Shown here: positions 1 through 13,100 of the stretch, piece after piece
Numbering within the stretch: position 1 is the first letter of the stretch
Layout: every line of letters begins with the position of its first letter
DNA from: Aquila chrysaetos chrysaetos
Lineage: Eukaryota > Chordata > Aves > Accipitriformes > Accipitridae
Reading direction: 5' to 3'
NCBI RefSeq assembly: GCF_900496995.4
Contig: NC_044030.1
Coordinates: forward strand, 83,908,250 to 83,972,249
Length of the DNA: 64,000 nucleotides
Program-made: the position numbers and the translations under genes
The notes under the pieces: generated by a model
Database searches by the model: none
Seen by the model: only the letters and a program-made list of their open reading frames with translations
What the model was told of the DNA's origin: nothing

Positions 1-5
1 TACAG

Positions 6-70
6 AGCCGGGGGAAGGACCGCAGCTCAGTTTGAGGCTCCAGCGAGACACGGGGCTGAGCATTTCACAG
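6..70 (+). CDS. KATNAL2: Possible KATNAL2 exon just upstream, with a GC donor
   Basis: The window opens with an acceptor-like TACAG. The next 65 bases are open in the frame that ends LSISQ with the last codon complete at 70. Vertebrate KATNAL2 has a similar stretch ending LSQ directly before the ETEGYSGSD exon, also in phase 0, and the span (21 codons) is about the expected length. The donor would be CAG-GCACGT, a GC rather than GT donor. The residues before ISQ match the family only loosely (spaced leucines, an acidic residue), so this is tentative. Confidence 0.4.
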
Positions 71-800
71 GCACGTACCTGGCCGTGGAAATCACTGGTT
101 TCACGCAGCTCTGCTTGCAAAATGGTGTATTCTGATCCTCTCTGTTGGGCCAACTTTTCAGCCTTAAATACAGGGAGACTTCCAGCAACAGTGTATTTTA
201 TCACTCTTCTCAGCAGGCTGGGAGCACTTCCAATTCATCGGGGTAATGAACAGTTAATTGTGTAGGGAAGGTTTGTCACAGCTCCACTGCTGCGGGAGAA
301 AAGAGCATTTAGACAGTGAAGAGATTCACTAAATAGCAGGCTTTCTTCATTTAGCCCTTTGTCACATCCTGAATTCTTTGAAAATATCTAACAGCTTACC
401 CAGTTGGCCCTTTTTACGTCCGTTCACAGAGACAATACTGCTCAGTTTTTGTTTCATCAACCTTAATGAGGAAATATAGTTATTTTATTAACAGGAAAGC
501 TGGGAACAGACACAGAAAGGCAGGTTTTATCTGACCTACAGAAAGTTGCCCTACAGAAAGAAAACATCCAGTATTTTCCTTGCTCCTACAAGGTACTGTG
601 GGCACTCAAGAACAAGCAATGTAAGTTGAGGGGAGGGTACACATAAAAATATGTATGTGTATATATATACACATATAAATATATTTCAGACAGGAATAGA
701 CTTTACAAATATTTTATATAAATATATATGCTTGTAAATGCCATTCCTGTCCGATTTGTAAGGCTATAAGCTGCAATGTATCATTCTGATCCCGTTACAG
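71..800 (+). other. KATNAL2 intronic stretch
   Basis: Between the possible exon at 6-70 and the exon at 801. It is AT-rich and holds a TA/CA-rich run near 650-685, an inverted repeat at 687-753 and an open segment with splice-like borders at 495-620. No further KATNAL2 coding sequence was recognised. Confidence 0.6.
687..753 (+). repeat. Imperfect inverted repeat (hairpin, about 26-nt arms)
   Basis: The arm starting CAGACAGGAATAG at 687 pairs with the arm ending CCATTCCTGTCCG at 753. Of about 26 positions, roughly 20 pair, including an unbroken 9-pair block (GACAGGAAT with ATTCCTGTC) and TTTACAA with TTGTAAA. The loop is AT-rich, about 15 nt. The size fits a pre-miRNA or a small DNA-transposon palindrome; the sequence alone does not decide. 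Confidence 0.7.
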
Positions 801-903
801 GAAACAGATGGGTACTCCGGCTCAGACATAAAACTCGTGTGCAAGGAAGCAGCCATGAGACCAGTGAGGAAAATCTTCGATGCTCTTGAAAATCATCAGC
901 CAG
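801..903 (+). CDS. KATNAL2: KATNAL2 penultimate exon
   Basis: Opens in phase 0 after the AG at 799-800 and ends after the first base of a glycine codon before GTACCA. It encodes [10 protein letters not shown] through ALENHQP, the start of the AAA small subdomain. Confidence 0.95.
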
Positions 904-1371
904 GTACCACAGCTCTGAGAAGAGAATCTGATCTGGGAAATGCTGATGATCTGCTGTAGCTCTAGAAATTATAATGTTAACCCCAGCAGGTGGAGCTCTG
1001 TTATCTGCTTAGAAAAGTTTTAAACTGTACATCTCTAAAGCATCTACCTAAGCTAACATTTCTGAAAACCAGGCCTTTTTTAAAAGCTGTCAGTATCTGT
1101 GCACCAATATGAATTTTTCTTTATCTCACTAGGTTTATTCTGTTATTTTCGTATATTAAGCGTTGCATTAGGCAGGGACATAAATCAATGTCTTTTGGTA
1201 ATAGTAACAGTATTTAATCAATTCTCTTTAGGTAACAGTAACTTACCCGTGATCCGATTAGACACGATCACAACAGCAGACTTCCTGGATGTGATCGCCC
1301 ATACCAAGCCATCAGCAAAGAATCTAAGCCAGAAGTACACTGCTTGGCAGAGAGAATTTGAGTCAGTTTGA
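801..1371 (+). CDS. KATNAL2: KATNAL2, last two coding exons (3' end of gene)
   Basis: Katanin p60 ATPase-containing subunit A-like 2, a AAA ATPase related to microtubule-severing katanin. Only the C-terminus is here: exon 801-903 (34 codons plus one base) and exon 1232-1371 (two bases, 45 codons, TGA at 1369-1371), joined in phase 1 with GT donor at 904-905 and AG acceptor at 1230-1231. The protein reads [20 protein letters not shown], then [20 protein letters not shown], and ends WQREFESV. These are the small helical AAA subdomain (GYSGSDI is the family's sensor-2-side motif) and the C-terminal Vps4/katanin-like helix, closely matching vertebrate KATNAL2. The catalytic Walker motifs lie upstream, outside the window. 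The gene is convergent with HDHD2. Recognition is by remembered family sequence, not by a search. Confidence 0.95.
904..1231 (+). other. KATNAL2 last coding intron (328 nt)
   Basis: GT-AG intron in phase 1. No repeat or regulatory element recognised inside. Confidence 0.85.
1232..1371 (+). CDS. KATNAL2: KATNAL2 last coding exon with stop
   Basis: Follows the acceptor CTCTTTAG at 1224-1231. It completes a glycine codon, continues [20 protein letters not shown] and ends EFESV-TGA. The terminal REFESV is typical of KATNAL2. Confidence 0.95.
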
Positions 1372-3996
1372 CAAGAAAAAAACCCAAAGATTGAAAATTT
1401 CCAAGACTTTTGCTATCCAAAATGGCATCACCTTGCCTCCAAAGGATCAAACAGTGATGGGGAAGGAAGTGCTGTTGTTTCCAGGAAGGAGAATGCAGTG
1501 AGAAATGTCAGGGGGAAATCTTCACTTTCAAAATTTAATGGGGATGGGGGCAGTGTTTGGGTATTTTTTATTAGCCATTTTCAATGACCACTCAAAAAAC
1601 ATTCGTCATGGAAATAATGTAATGGCAGTTGCTATGTAATGAAGACTCCAGCCTTAATTTTATGTATAAAGACTTAAGAGATTGCTTGCTTGTCAGTCTT
1701 TATTCATGATAGTTGTTTACAGGTTTGGGGTAGAAGAACTGGAGCAGAAAGCTTGTTAAGAACAGTTAGATGATTAGTGTAATTCTCCTTTTCTGAGACT
1801 CACTAGAGCATCACAATCAGTGCGGCTTTACCTGCGCCCTTTCTAATGAAATGTAAGTGACTGCCTCCAGTGAAATCTGGGACCTTAGCAGTGCCTTGTA
1901 AATTTGGTTAGTTTGTCATTGTTTTCAGCTGACATCAAAGCCTTGATGTGCCAAATGTATTACTTTCCAGTTGGTTTGGGGTATTTCCAAGGTGGAAAAG
2001 GCAAGGAATTAGAGGAACTTGGGAGATAGAGAAGATCAGCAGATTTAGGCTGATCTAACTAGAAACTGGATTGGTGGTTACCCACTCATTTGCAACCAGT
2101 CATAAAATGCAAACGGTGAGTCTTTGCAGCACAGTGGTAAATACAAGCTGGGAGACTTTTCTGCTTATAACCATGGCCAGGTAAGCAGTCAGGACTGCCA
2201 CGTGTCCTGCAATCTTTTAAACAGAAATTCTAATCAGTCATGTTTTTAGGCTCTCGGCTCTCACTGCTGCCTCTCTCTTACCTTCCCTTTTGCTTGCCAA
2301 GAGAGTTAGGTACCCTCTTTGCCGTTCTCCCAGTGTTCTCCTTGCACGGGCTTGTGTGCAGCTGCTTTTCTAAGTACGTACCATGGTCTTGCATGCTTTC
2401 CAGGACCTCTGAAGCACCGACAGTCTCTTTTTCTTCCAGCATCAGTCACGTTGTCAGAAGCCTTTATGGGAAATGTCTTCACAGGATTTTGCTAATAGAT
2501 CTCTTGCCTCCTGAACCTGATTCTGACTACGGGCCAAAGCCCTCCCTGACGTACTCCAAGCAGAAACCAACACGGGTTCAGAATTGTTGGCAGGAACGCT
2601 AGATGCGTGAATTTATTCAAAACTGTAGGTTACAATTTATGAGGGCATGCAAACAGTATCTAAAGACAGCTTTTGTTCCTGGAGGTTTTACTGTTCCTAC
2701 TGTGTTTCTACTACAAAGTCTACTCTGTCCACACATTCCATCTCGGACAGTGATTAAATCTGAATGTAGGCAACCACCCACCAAGTGAGACTGCATATAG
2801 ATGCTCTTTCATGTAAAGAGAGCTTCCCATTCGTTCATCACAATGATTTTTCTTAACAAGAACAAGCATGGCTCATTAACACAAAACTGTATTTTCAATA
2901 AGGTCACTACTCCAGTAATGTATAATTACAATCTAATAATTTAACACTCAGGAGCACTGTAAAACAACTGTAAAGGACTTTGATTATTACAGTTTGCAAA
3001 TGGACCAGAAAAGCTATTTACCATCATTACAAAGTTGGTTCATATTGGGGGATTTAGCACATAGGAAAAGCACTGCATACTACAGAATTAAATTTCATTT
3101 TACAGCTCTGCTAACCAACTGTGTAAAAATTAGAATCTGTCCCCATGGCTTGTAAAGGATTTTTCCCATAACATTAAAAAGAAACAAAAAAACCCCCAAC
3201 AACAGTGAAATTTTGCAACTGTAGCATTAATAGGACCCTGCTGAAGTCTAATTTAAAAAATTCACAGTCTCTAAGGCTTTTAATACCAGATTTTTGTTTC
3301 TGTACCATTCTTTTTAATAACAGCATCTAATTAAAACATCTGTAAAATGCTGACAGTTTTAATTTTATGTAAAATTTGAAAAACAAAACCAGGATCTGTT
3401 CTAATGAGAGGAAAGATATCAACAGTAGTTATTATTAAACAATGGTGATATTTTAATTTAAAAGTCACTTCTAAATGTGCATAATGTCTACCTTTAAATT
3501 ACAGCAGAGCAGAGGCATACTCAGTGAAATCATTACAGGCTGACTAAGGCTCTGTTGTTAGTCTTTGAGCTTTATTTACTTGAGTATTTCCAGTGGGTTT
3601 TTTCAGTTTAGCTTATTCAGCAGAAGAATGTGACACTTTCCAGACAGGCCTTTGCATCAGTTATTTCTTGAAAACTGAAAATAAACAGAACTCTCTGCCA
3701 CGTTCCCTATGTTGTTCAGGAAAGCGGCTGTGTTGGTTGTAGCCTTTCTGTCTCACCTGCTGGGTGTCCGCGGTCCCTCATCACGTCCTCGTGAAACTAC
3801 TGCAGGAAAGGGGCTCTGCTGTGACTGCGCCGGGGCCCACACTCATCCTCTGCCCTTTCACAACTCGAGTGGAAGGAGCTTACGGCTAGGTTTCTGATGC
3901 AATCCATGCACTGATCCTGTGACCTTAATTTTTGAAGCAAGAGGAAAGGAAATGATGCAAGACCGCGATGTTTCTTCAAACTAACTAGTCCCTTTC
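1372..3996. other. Convergent 3' region between KATNAL2 and HDHD2
   Basis: Holds both 3' UTRs. For KATNAL2 no clear AATAAA lies in the first 2 kb on the plus strand; weaker ATTAAA forms are at about 2754, 3085 and 3172, and a canonical AATAAA at 3680-3685. The AT-rich part at 2800-3600 has no open frame worth calling. If KATNAL2 used the 3680 signal, its transcript would overlap the 3' UTR of HDHD2. Confidence 0.6.
3571..3576 (-). terminator. HDHD2: Candidate HDHD2 polyadenylation signal
   Basis: TTTATT on the plus strand, AATAAA on the minus strand, about 420 nt downstream of the HDHD2 stop. It is a plausible end for this gene's 3' UTR. Cleavage itself cannot be seen in genomic DNA. Confidence 0.4.
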
Positions 3997-4100
3997 TCAT
4001 AGCAGACGCTCTAGGATATGTTCCACTGCCTCTGGGAAATTCTCACAGGTTAAGTAAGGAGCCGGATTGATTTTGTCTTCATCCGCTGGTCGATATTTAC
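3997..4100 (-). CDS. HDHD2: HDHD2 coding exon 6 with stop
   Basis: 104 nt after the acceptor TCTGTTACAG. Encodes [20 protein letters not shown] then [14 protein letters not shown] and TGA, the normal C-terminus of the family. Confidence 0.96.
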
Positions 4101-7100
4101 CTGTAACAGAGTCACAAAAAGATGTATTTACCAAGCTCCTTTGAGTATCCTTTTTTTCCCTGAAAATTCCAGTCCCTCCTTGGATCAGTAACAACCAGAC
4201 ACAGTAGGAGAACTGCTCATCTGAGGTTCTCCTGCAACAATCCCCCAAGTCTTCCCTAAACAAACACTGAGCCTTACTGCAGATTCCTCCAGGAGCAGCT
4301 CTGGTTCAAAATTAGTGTTACCTATGCACCACTCACTCACTGACTATTCGGATATTTGTGTTGTAGGTTCTTGAAATAATAATGTTATCATCTTCCCTTC
4401 AGGCTTTTATGAGGAAGAGTACGATTACTTGCTTTCATTTTCAACGTGGACTGTGTGGTGCGAGCAGCTGCCACCTCGGAAAGACCTTACCCAGTCCATG
4501 GTGCCATCAGTAACATTGATAATACCTGTCAGGTCCCCTAAGGTTCCGCTTTTGTCTGAAGCAAAATGACTTTTATAATTACCAGTGTAATTACTAGGGA
4601 ATATCACCAGAGTTCCTGAATGATCAGAGGTTACATTGCTGTGACTGATTTTGGCAATCAAAGATGTCACAGTAACAGTTCTCTCTGTTCTTTGATTAGT
4701 GCTCAGGATTTTAGAGTCATTAGAGGAAAAAATTCATACCTACAAGATCAGCCGCCCCCATTTATTACTTTATATCATCCTGCTATCAGTTCTGGGTCTG
4801 TGCTCTAGCCCTGTTGTCAAAACATTAAATATAACAGCCTATCCTGACTTAATCGCAGTCTACTGCTTGCCAGGCTGCCACGCTGCAGCCGAGGAAATGT
4901 ATCTGATCTGCTGCATTCACCCCAAAATGCACGGGGCGATGGACTCGGGGTCTCCCAGCAGCCCCTCGGTGTAACAAACTGCAGGAAGAGCACCAGGGCT
5001 CAGAGCGTACCTTCGCTTCGGGCACGCGGGCTGCCAGTACCACATCACTGAATGCACCACTGTCTCCCGAAATGACCGCTCCATCGGGTACTTACCGGTC
5101 CTCACCAAAATCCCACGCATGCCCGCGTTCTGGGCGCCACCAACATCATCCCTGCAGTCCTGGGGCAGAACAGGAGATCGGCTAGTTAGTGGACACAGAC
5201 ACTATTTGTTAACAAGTTTTTCATGACATTCGCTGCTTTGCACATCACTAACCAGCCACTTAAAAGCAGCTACACAGACCCAAATCGTTTAGCTGCCTAT
5301 TAGACAAACTGTCACAGGAATGATTTACTACGTGCTTTTTGCCTGACCGAACAGCAACTGAAGTAAGAGAACTAACCCCATGGACTACACATTAAATCCT
5401 GCCAGTTTTGATGGTTCGATTTTCACCCCTCGTTTAATCCCAGGGCTTTCAGAAAGATCAAGTTCGCGGCATTTGGGAGGCACCACACGCGGTGGAGATA
5501 AGGACTACGTTAACGGGCAGGTGATAAGGTATTTGGTCCCCACGTACGTCACCAATCATGACAGCCTCCTCCGGGGCACAGCCAGTCCCCCGCAGAGCTT
5601 CTAAGAAGAAGGTTTTCTCCGGCTTCCCCACCACTGTCGCTTTGGTGTCTGTCGCGTATTCCAGCCCAGCCACAAAAGGTCCGGGTCCCAGAGCCAAGCC
5701 ATCTTTCTTCTTGAAGTATCTGGCTTTATGTATAGCTATAAGAGGAGCCCCATCCAAAATCAACCTAAAGAATGAATGAAGAAGGAAGTACAAAAATTAC
5801 ATTTAAAACCCCCAATATTTGCAGCTGAAGGCCTGAAATGGCTTTCATTTGAGTTGATGACACTGACTCTCATGAAGCCCCAAATTATAATGCAAGCTAG
5901 CATTCATTTGGAAAGTTAAAGTTCCTTCCTTTCTTTTCCCCAGAAACAGCTAATAAAACAAATCCCCCAAATAAAGAATTTATTATCTTGAGGATTTTAA
6001 CAGGTAACTATTTTTAAATCCTGTCTCTCTCTCTCATGCACTTAGGTCCATTACTCTCAGCAGCCTCACTTTTCACTAAGGCAAACATCCTAACATTAGA
6101 ACCCATCTGATTTCCCCACGCAAATATTTTAAAATACATTAACCACGGGTAGTGGCTGGAGGTAGCAGTTTGATGGCCACAGCCTTAATCTCCTTGCCTG
6201 GACTGAGAACACAGCAGTGCTTTCAGGCTGCTGCTGCCAGGAAATCTGCAGCCCAGCAGTTCTTGGGGCTGTTGGCGTCACCTGTAACAGCCGAACAGCT
6301 ATGTGTATCCATCAGAGACGGGTGTTCAGGTGAGTCCCAAGCAGAAGGTGAATCATTTTACCTTAACTTTATATTTTAACATTGGAGGAATTACAGTAAC
6401 AAGTTACACGAAAAGGCACAGAGATATTAGGCGCATTCACGTCCCACCAAATTCCCCAGTAAACAGCGCTATTACTGAGCCTTTTAGAAACAAAGCTGGA
6501 TTTGGGCTCCTCGCTGTTGGGAACCAAAAATTCCAGATAGTTCAAAGCAGCAAGTCACCAGATTCCAAACACTTCTGAGCGCAATAAAAGGGTCATAATG
6601 CTCGGTATGGCGGCATTCCGGGAGGGTTTTGGCTGGGCACAGCACCTGGGAAGCGGGTGCAGCAGTGGTCAGACAGACTGGGAACTGCTCCCTGCCAACA
6701 GCTGAGATCCTCCCACCTTCCACGGGCCCATTTCTGCCCCTCCTCGGGGTTCCACAGACAGCATCTCTGCCTGCCAGCTGACCTAGCTGTTAAAAACCTG
6801 CACAGAACATGGGATTGTCTGGAGCGGGTGGAAAAATGGAAGGGAAGAAGTAATTAAGAAACTGCTGTTAACCCACCAACCTCAGTCAGCGCCTCCTTAG
6901 CCTCGCTACCCTGTCACCCCTGCCGATCCACTTCAGGTCTGCTTGAGGGCTCCTGTCTAACGCTCGCCTTGTAAAACCCTTGTGGCAGCGAGCGTGTCTC
7001 GTCAGTGCACACAGTGCCTGAACAGCGGACCCATGACAGCAAAGTAATAAACGGGAGTTTAAGAGGGCTCGCTTTCACAGAATCTGGACCTAATCTTTGA

Positions 7101-10100
7101 TTCTTCCATTTCTGTTACCTGCCTGGTAGCTTTTCCTTACAGCAGACACATCAGCTACCTGTCCCGCAGCAAAGGGAAGCCTGTGTAGCTGCTGCGCTAC
7201 AGAAATCCTCTCAGTGCTACCAAGCACAGCAACTTTATTGCAGTCCTCCCCCTCCCCAGCCTCAGTTTCAGTGCAACAAAAGCCCTCCAGACAGTATCTA
7301 TAAAAGTTGAGGTAATGACTGCCAAACGCTTCCCGTTCGATTTTACAGCACCTTCTGCAGGTACCGAAGCGACTCCAGTCTAGCAAAGCTGGGGGATAGA
7401 GGAGAAACATTGGCCATTATCTTCAGGGCAGAAAGGAGGATTTCTATTCCTCTCAACCCTGCCTGATTTACCAAAAAACCACCTTTAAGAAAACAAAGAA
7501 AATCTTGCTTTGCCCCTTCACTGCCTTTCTGGAGCTCTGCTGTGGCTCTGCTCAAGGAGGCTGGCCTAGGTGAGTTGTATGCTCCTTCGAGGACGTCTCC
7601 TCCTTCCCACATGTTTGCAGAGCAGCCTGGGTACTCTGAGCAGTACATAAATGATAATATTTCATTTCACTTAATTATCACAAAACGCTTCTAGTGAAAT
7701 CAATGCCTTCCAAAGCAAGCTCAACAAGAAGAGGGCTGGCATGTGTATCTGTGAGCAGCCAGATATGTTCACGATGGGAGGATGCCTCTAGGATACAGAA
7801 AAATTTAATTTGACAGCAGCACCACAACCACTTACATTCAGCAGTTTGCAGGAAAGATCTCACCTGAGAGAATTGCTTTAAATGCAGCACCAAATCCCAT
7901 GTATACAAAAAGAGAAATTTAGTCTCAGTCACTTCAAATGGTGCCTAGAGAACGGCCTTACTCCGTGTATCTCATTTTGGGACTCATATTGGGTTAGATT
8001 TACCTAACCTAATGTTGGATATCAACCGAGTAGTTGCCTACCACATAATTAGTCAGCCTGGGCTCTTCACAGTCAGTGGAGAGGAAAAAGCACTTCTAGG
8101 GCACAGTTCAACTGTCCTATTTTAAGCACCACTAGGGGACAAATGAACGATGCCTCACAGGCACCTCCTCTCTCCCTCAGGAGCCCAGGTCACCAGCTCA
8201 GATACAGGCATCGGCACTGTAGATACCTGCATTTAATCAGATTCACCTTAAAGTTTTGCTACGAGCAATGCAAATCCCAAGTGACTTAATCATCTGAGCA
8301 GTAAAGGACAAGGAACGCGGACACGGCACACGGCTTGAGAAGAAGAGAATGTGGCCAATAGTTAGAATTTCCGTTAGACCAAACAAAACTGACACCAGCA
8401 AAACAGTTTACCCTCAATAGAGGGCTGAGGGAAAAACCCAGAACAAGTCAGTGAGATGTTAAAGATCAGCCAGAGCCCATCCTAGGGCCTCTGCCCAGCC
8501 TGAAACACAGGACCAGGAAAAGACCAGGCAAATCCAGGACAGATTCACAGAGGATGAATGAAATCTTCCTCCAGGCAGACAAGTCAGCCGAGCAGCTGGG
8601 AATGCATCTGCACAAGGCAAGGTGATCTGAAGGACTCGGCTCAATACTCAGCCGCACCACCCAGACAGCCCTGGATATAGGATGCGCAGGCAGCACGGGC
8701 TCCGTGCTACCCCCTGAATACATCTCTCTTGGGCAGCAAGGCCATGCTGCGCCCGCCGCAAGGGACTGGATTTGGCCTTCAGCACCTTCCCTCCATCACC
8801 AGAGCTAGTGTCCAATTTCTGTGTTTAGCGCAAAAAGCCCAAATCCAGCCTGGGACAACCTCACCCACCTCCACAGGGCCAGTTCTGCAGGCTTTCCTCT
8901 GTGTGCTGGCCTGGGGAAGCCTGGGGCCCTCAGGGACTCTGAATGTGATGACTGGTTTCTTGCTGCGAGTGTTCCAGTCTCCAGCCCGAGGCAGCTAACG
9001 ACTATCATTCAACAGCTAATACATTCGTGACAGAAATATCAATAAATAAAATGATATAAGCACTGGAATACATGATGGTTTAAGTTCACGCAGTTGTGAA
9101 ATTAGAGTCCACTCATGAGTGCGCTGTAAAACTCTAAAATCAATCCCATCATTGGCAACATGCACTAATGACGCTGCCCAAGAATCAGTTTGGGTCAATA
9201 CATGTTCTTATGACACAGAATTGGCATGCAGATAAGGACAGCATTGGCTTCCTACTCCAAGGAGCCTCCGTAAGATACTAGTGAGCAGTAATTGATACTC
9301 CCTCTTCAGATTTAGTGGTCATAAAGACAGATTAAGGTGCTTGAGATCAGGTTTTTTTCAAATTCCAAGGTGAAAAATTGTGTGCTAGCCATCACCCCGT
9401 GAGCTAAGAGCGGAAAGGACTGATTGCACATATCGTAGCACGGCACGGAGTTACCCAGTGTGTGACGAGATGTCCTCTTTGGCCCTGAGACAGCACTGAA
9501 GTCAGTTACCAGCTGCCCACGGAGGTTAGCACTCCCGCAGCTGGGAGTGGGTGCTCCTCCTCCGTTACAAGGCCAGGCCGACCAGCTCGCCCCAAACCGC
9601 TGCGGAAGGACAGTGGGCTCAGAGAGCTCCCAGTGAAATGAAAGGGAGGCACGGCAGGCTCTGTTGGGGTGCAGGGTAAGGGGCATGTTCAGATGACCCT
9701 TGTCGGCGCGTTTCACAACAGACAAAAGGCACATCACCGGGGCTAAACTCAGCAACAGGCCCGTGTTCAAGTCTTTGAAGCTCAAGTTAAAATCAAGAGT
9801 GCTGTGCTGAGCTAGAACTAGAGAAGGACACATGGCTGTGCACCTCTGCACATACTATTGCATCCTCACTCATGTACAGTCACAGATAAATTTTATCTGA
9901 TTTACCCCTTAATCAACACACAAACCAAAGAGCTTTAGAAATAAGACAGACCGGATCAGATCCATAGTTCATCTAGCCCAGCATATTGTGCTGGGTACTC
10001 CCGAACACAAAACGCTTCAGAAGATATTGCTAGAAATCCTGCACTAGGAAGGTAAGGAATAATCTGCCCTAAATACTGGATTTCCTTCCCTATAATATTT

Positions 10101-13100
10101 GAGCTCCAAAGGCCGAGGTTTGAACATAGAAGCCGTCTCCCAAATACTTCCCAACATCCTTGGTTTTGTGTATTCCTTTTGAAGCATTGCTAACTTTTTC
10201 ACCTCAATGACAACCGTGACTGTACTTCTGTAGTTTACTTACAGACTGAAAGCTATGAAGACCAGGGCTGGACTGCCTGAAGTTCATGGTTAAGGCCCCA
10301 AACTCACCAAGGTTAGTGGCGCTCTCCCGGACACGGAGGAAGACACCATAATCACGCTACGTAATGGTGACATTGCTACCACCCTCTTTTCCCCATACGA
10401 GAAGGATTTCCTCACACATGTGGAGGTACAGAGCCCAGCACAAGACAGCCGCCGCTCAAAAAGCCACGAGGGGCTGACTTACCGAAACGCTCTGTTCATC
10501 ATCTCATAGTGAAAGTGCTCCGGAGCCAGTCCTACCACCACTGCATTGGGGTCATCAGTGGCTATCCCTAGAAAATCAAAACATGACTCTGAGGGAACAG
10601 AATTTTCTTCATACTTAGCAGTACACAGTCAACAAATGCAATGAATCACTTTACAGCAAAAACGAGCATTTTCTGACACAGACACATCACGTAGGCTAGT
10701 TTTATGTCTTTTAGAAATGAGGAAAGCGTCTGTGGAAAAGGTGGTGTTCTATCCAGACTCTGCTATCCTTCACACGAACACAACTCTGCAGGTGGATAGC
10801 CTTAACAGCAACTGCTGAACAGTGATTCTCTCACTGCCTCCACTGAAATGCAGCAGACCACACAAATCACTTTTTTAACTGAACAACTTTCTGTTATCTG
10901 AGAATCCCATTCTCCATATATTTATCTACTTTGTAAGACAGTAAAGCAGGAAGATTAGTGAATTCCATCCAGTTTTTCTATTCCCCCTAGTCACAGAAAA
11001 CTCCACTTAGGGTATAAAGCTTGACTGTTGTTCTACGTATCAGTCTGGTTATGATGGCAAAGATGGTATTGCAGCATGACCTAGAAGCTGTTACACTAGA
11101 TTAGTTTTGGCTCTTCTGGAAGGTCTTTTTTTTTTTTTTTTTTTAACGTGGATTAGTCCCCTCGAGAACAGCTTGCACCTCCTTTGTCCTGCACTGCTCT
11201 GGAGGAGCATGGCTGTTTTTACATGGCAGTGCCACCTCTGAACAGAACCAGCAATGGAAGCAGAGTAACATCTACAGGAGAAACACGAGTACCAGAGAGT
11301 TTTATTTACGACAGGTTAAGTTACCAGCTGCATCCTGCACTTGCTGGGGTTTTTTTCCGCCTTCACACAGCATATCCTCTACACCTTTACTGGGACAACT
11401 AGAGCTCCTGGGTCTCCAGAGAGTGTCATCACAGCCTGCTGGCTGACGTCTCCTGCCGCGTGTCCTTCAGTTAGCTCAGAAAGCAAAATGTACACTCAGA
11501 GATGCCATGTGGATTTGTGAAACCACCCAAAGGCATCTGGGTCCTTTAACCAAGAATGGATTACATTCATCCATCTGTGACCAACTTTATAGAGAGATGA
11601 GCCAAGAATAGTTCGATAGCAGCCATTAAGAGGAATTTAAAGCATTCTCCATTGTACTTAAATGTTTCAAGAGCAGCACCGACAGAATGCGAGCCAAACC
11701 GCTCACAGCAAAAAGAAACAGAACAATCACAAATAATGCCACCAATGTACTCTGCTGATATCTCTCTTTGCTGTCTTTTACAAAATTAGCATCAGCTACT
11801 GTAAAACTGACGGAAAGATCCCAAATACATGGAGATTAAACTGATTTAAATGCCTTCCGTGAAATAGCTGCTGTCTCTGCTGTTTCCGACCCAAGAAAGC
11901 CTTCCCGAGAACACAAATACAGAATATTGCTGGGGGCATATTTCTCTGGATCCGATGTTAGGCAGAACAGATTATCAGGTTTCATTGCTCTCAGAGCCCA
12001 CAGAGGCTTTTCTCCTGTACACTTATCTTTCTGAAGATTACTGACTAGACTATGGCACTAAAATTTAACAGGAAATGTCTAGCTCCCAGCAAGATTAGAA
12101 CCTACTTAAATTACGCAGCCACAAGGATTTCAGTTCATAAGGCAAGGGACAGGGAGCAGTGGCAAGCCATCCACATTTCTGCTGCCTTTAAATGAAAGAC
12201 CAAATATACAATATATGGTTTTCAACTCTGAGTATGTTAAAAACGTGGGTATCTTCACTACTGTTGAAACAACGATGTGGTTAAGTCAAGCACCTGCCAG
12301 ACACGTCCAAGTTAGAATTTATCATCTTCTACCCCTCTTACTGTCGAGGGAGGGAAATGGGAACATCTGAAAGTAAAGCAAGTTTTAACCAGGTCTTTAG
12401 AGATGACAATCTAGAGAAGTCAGGGTGATGAGCCTTCTGTCACCAATTAAGGTATCAGAGTACATGGAGTGAGACCTAGATGTTCAATACAAGATAAGTA
12501 ACAATAACTACCTGGAGATTTTACATTTAATAATAATCTATTAAGGGAAAATAGCCTCCTGTGTGCACCTACACACTGGCTTTTCAGCTCTTCACAAGCA
12601 AAACCTCTGTGCAATAGCTGAGGGAACCCTGATTTCCAACAAGTTGACACAACCTTGCTATAAAACAACTCAGCACTGGTAAGTGCAATAAATCTCCAAT
12701 GATCTAGTGAGAAGTATTACTCTTTTTTTTTTTTTTTTTTTACACTGGAAATCGATAAAAAGTATTGAGTTTTACCCAAATTGCTGACTATTTGAAGGCT
12801 CTGGCTGCCATTTCCACTACCCCTCAAGAAGCTACGACTTCAGACTGTTGAATGTTAATTTAAAAAGAAGAAAGGACCTTTATGACTCTGGAGAGTTCCA
12901 CATTTCAGGTTTCATCACGGCTAGTGGTATATATATGATTGTCATTCTACAAAACAGAGCACACTATGTTTCCTTAGTTGTTCAGTAACATCCCCCATGC
13001 TGTTTTCTGACCACCTCACCTGTGAAATCAGGCAGGGCCTTATCATCCACCAGGAGGAGAGGCCGCACCTGCCTTTGCTCCAGAAGATTTCTGGCTGCTG

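Noticed and set aside
9312-9851. 179-codon minus-strand frame in HDHD2 intron 3
   Set aside because: Lies within a phase-verified intron, has no splice support for inclusion and no recognisable domain.
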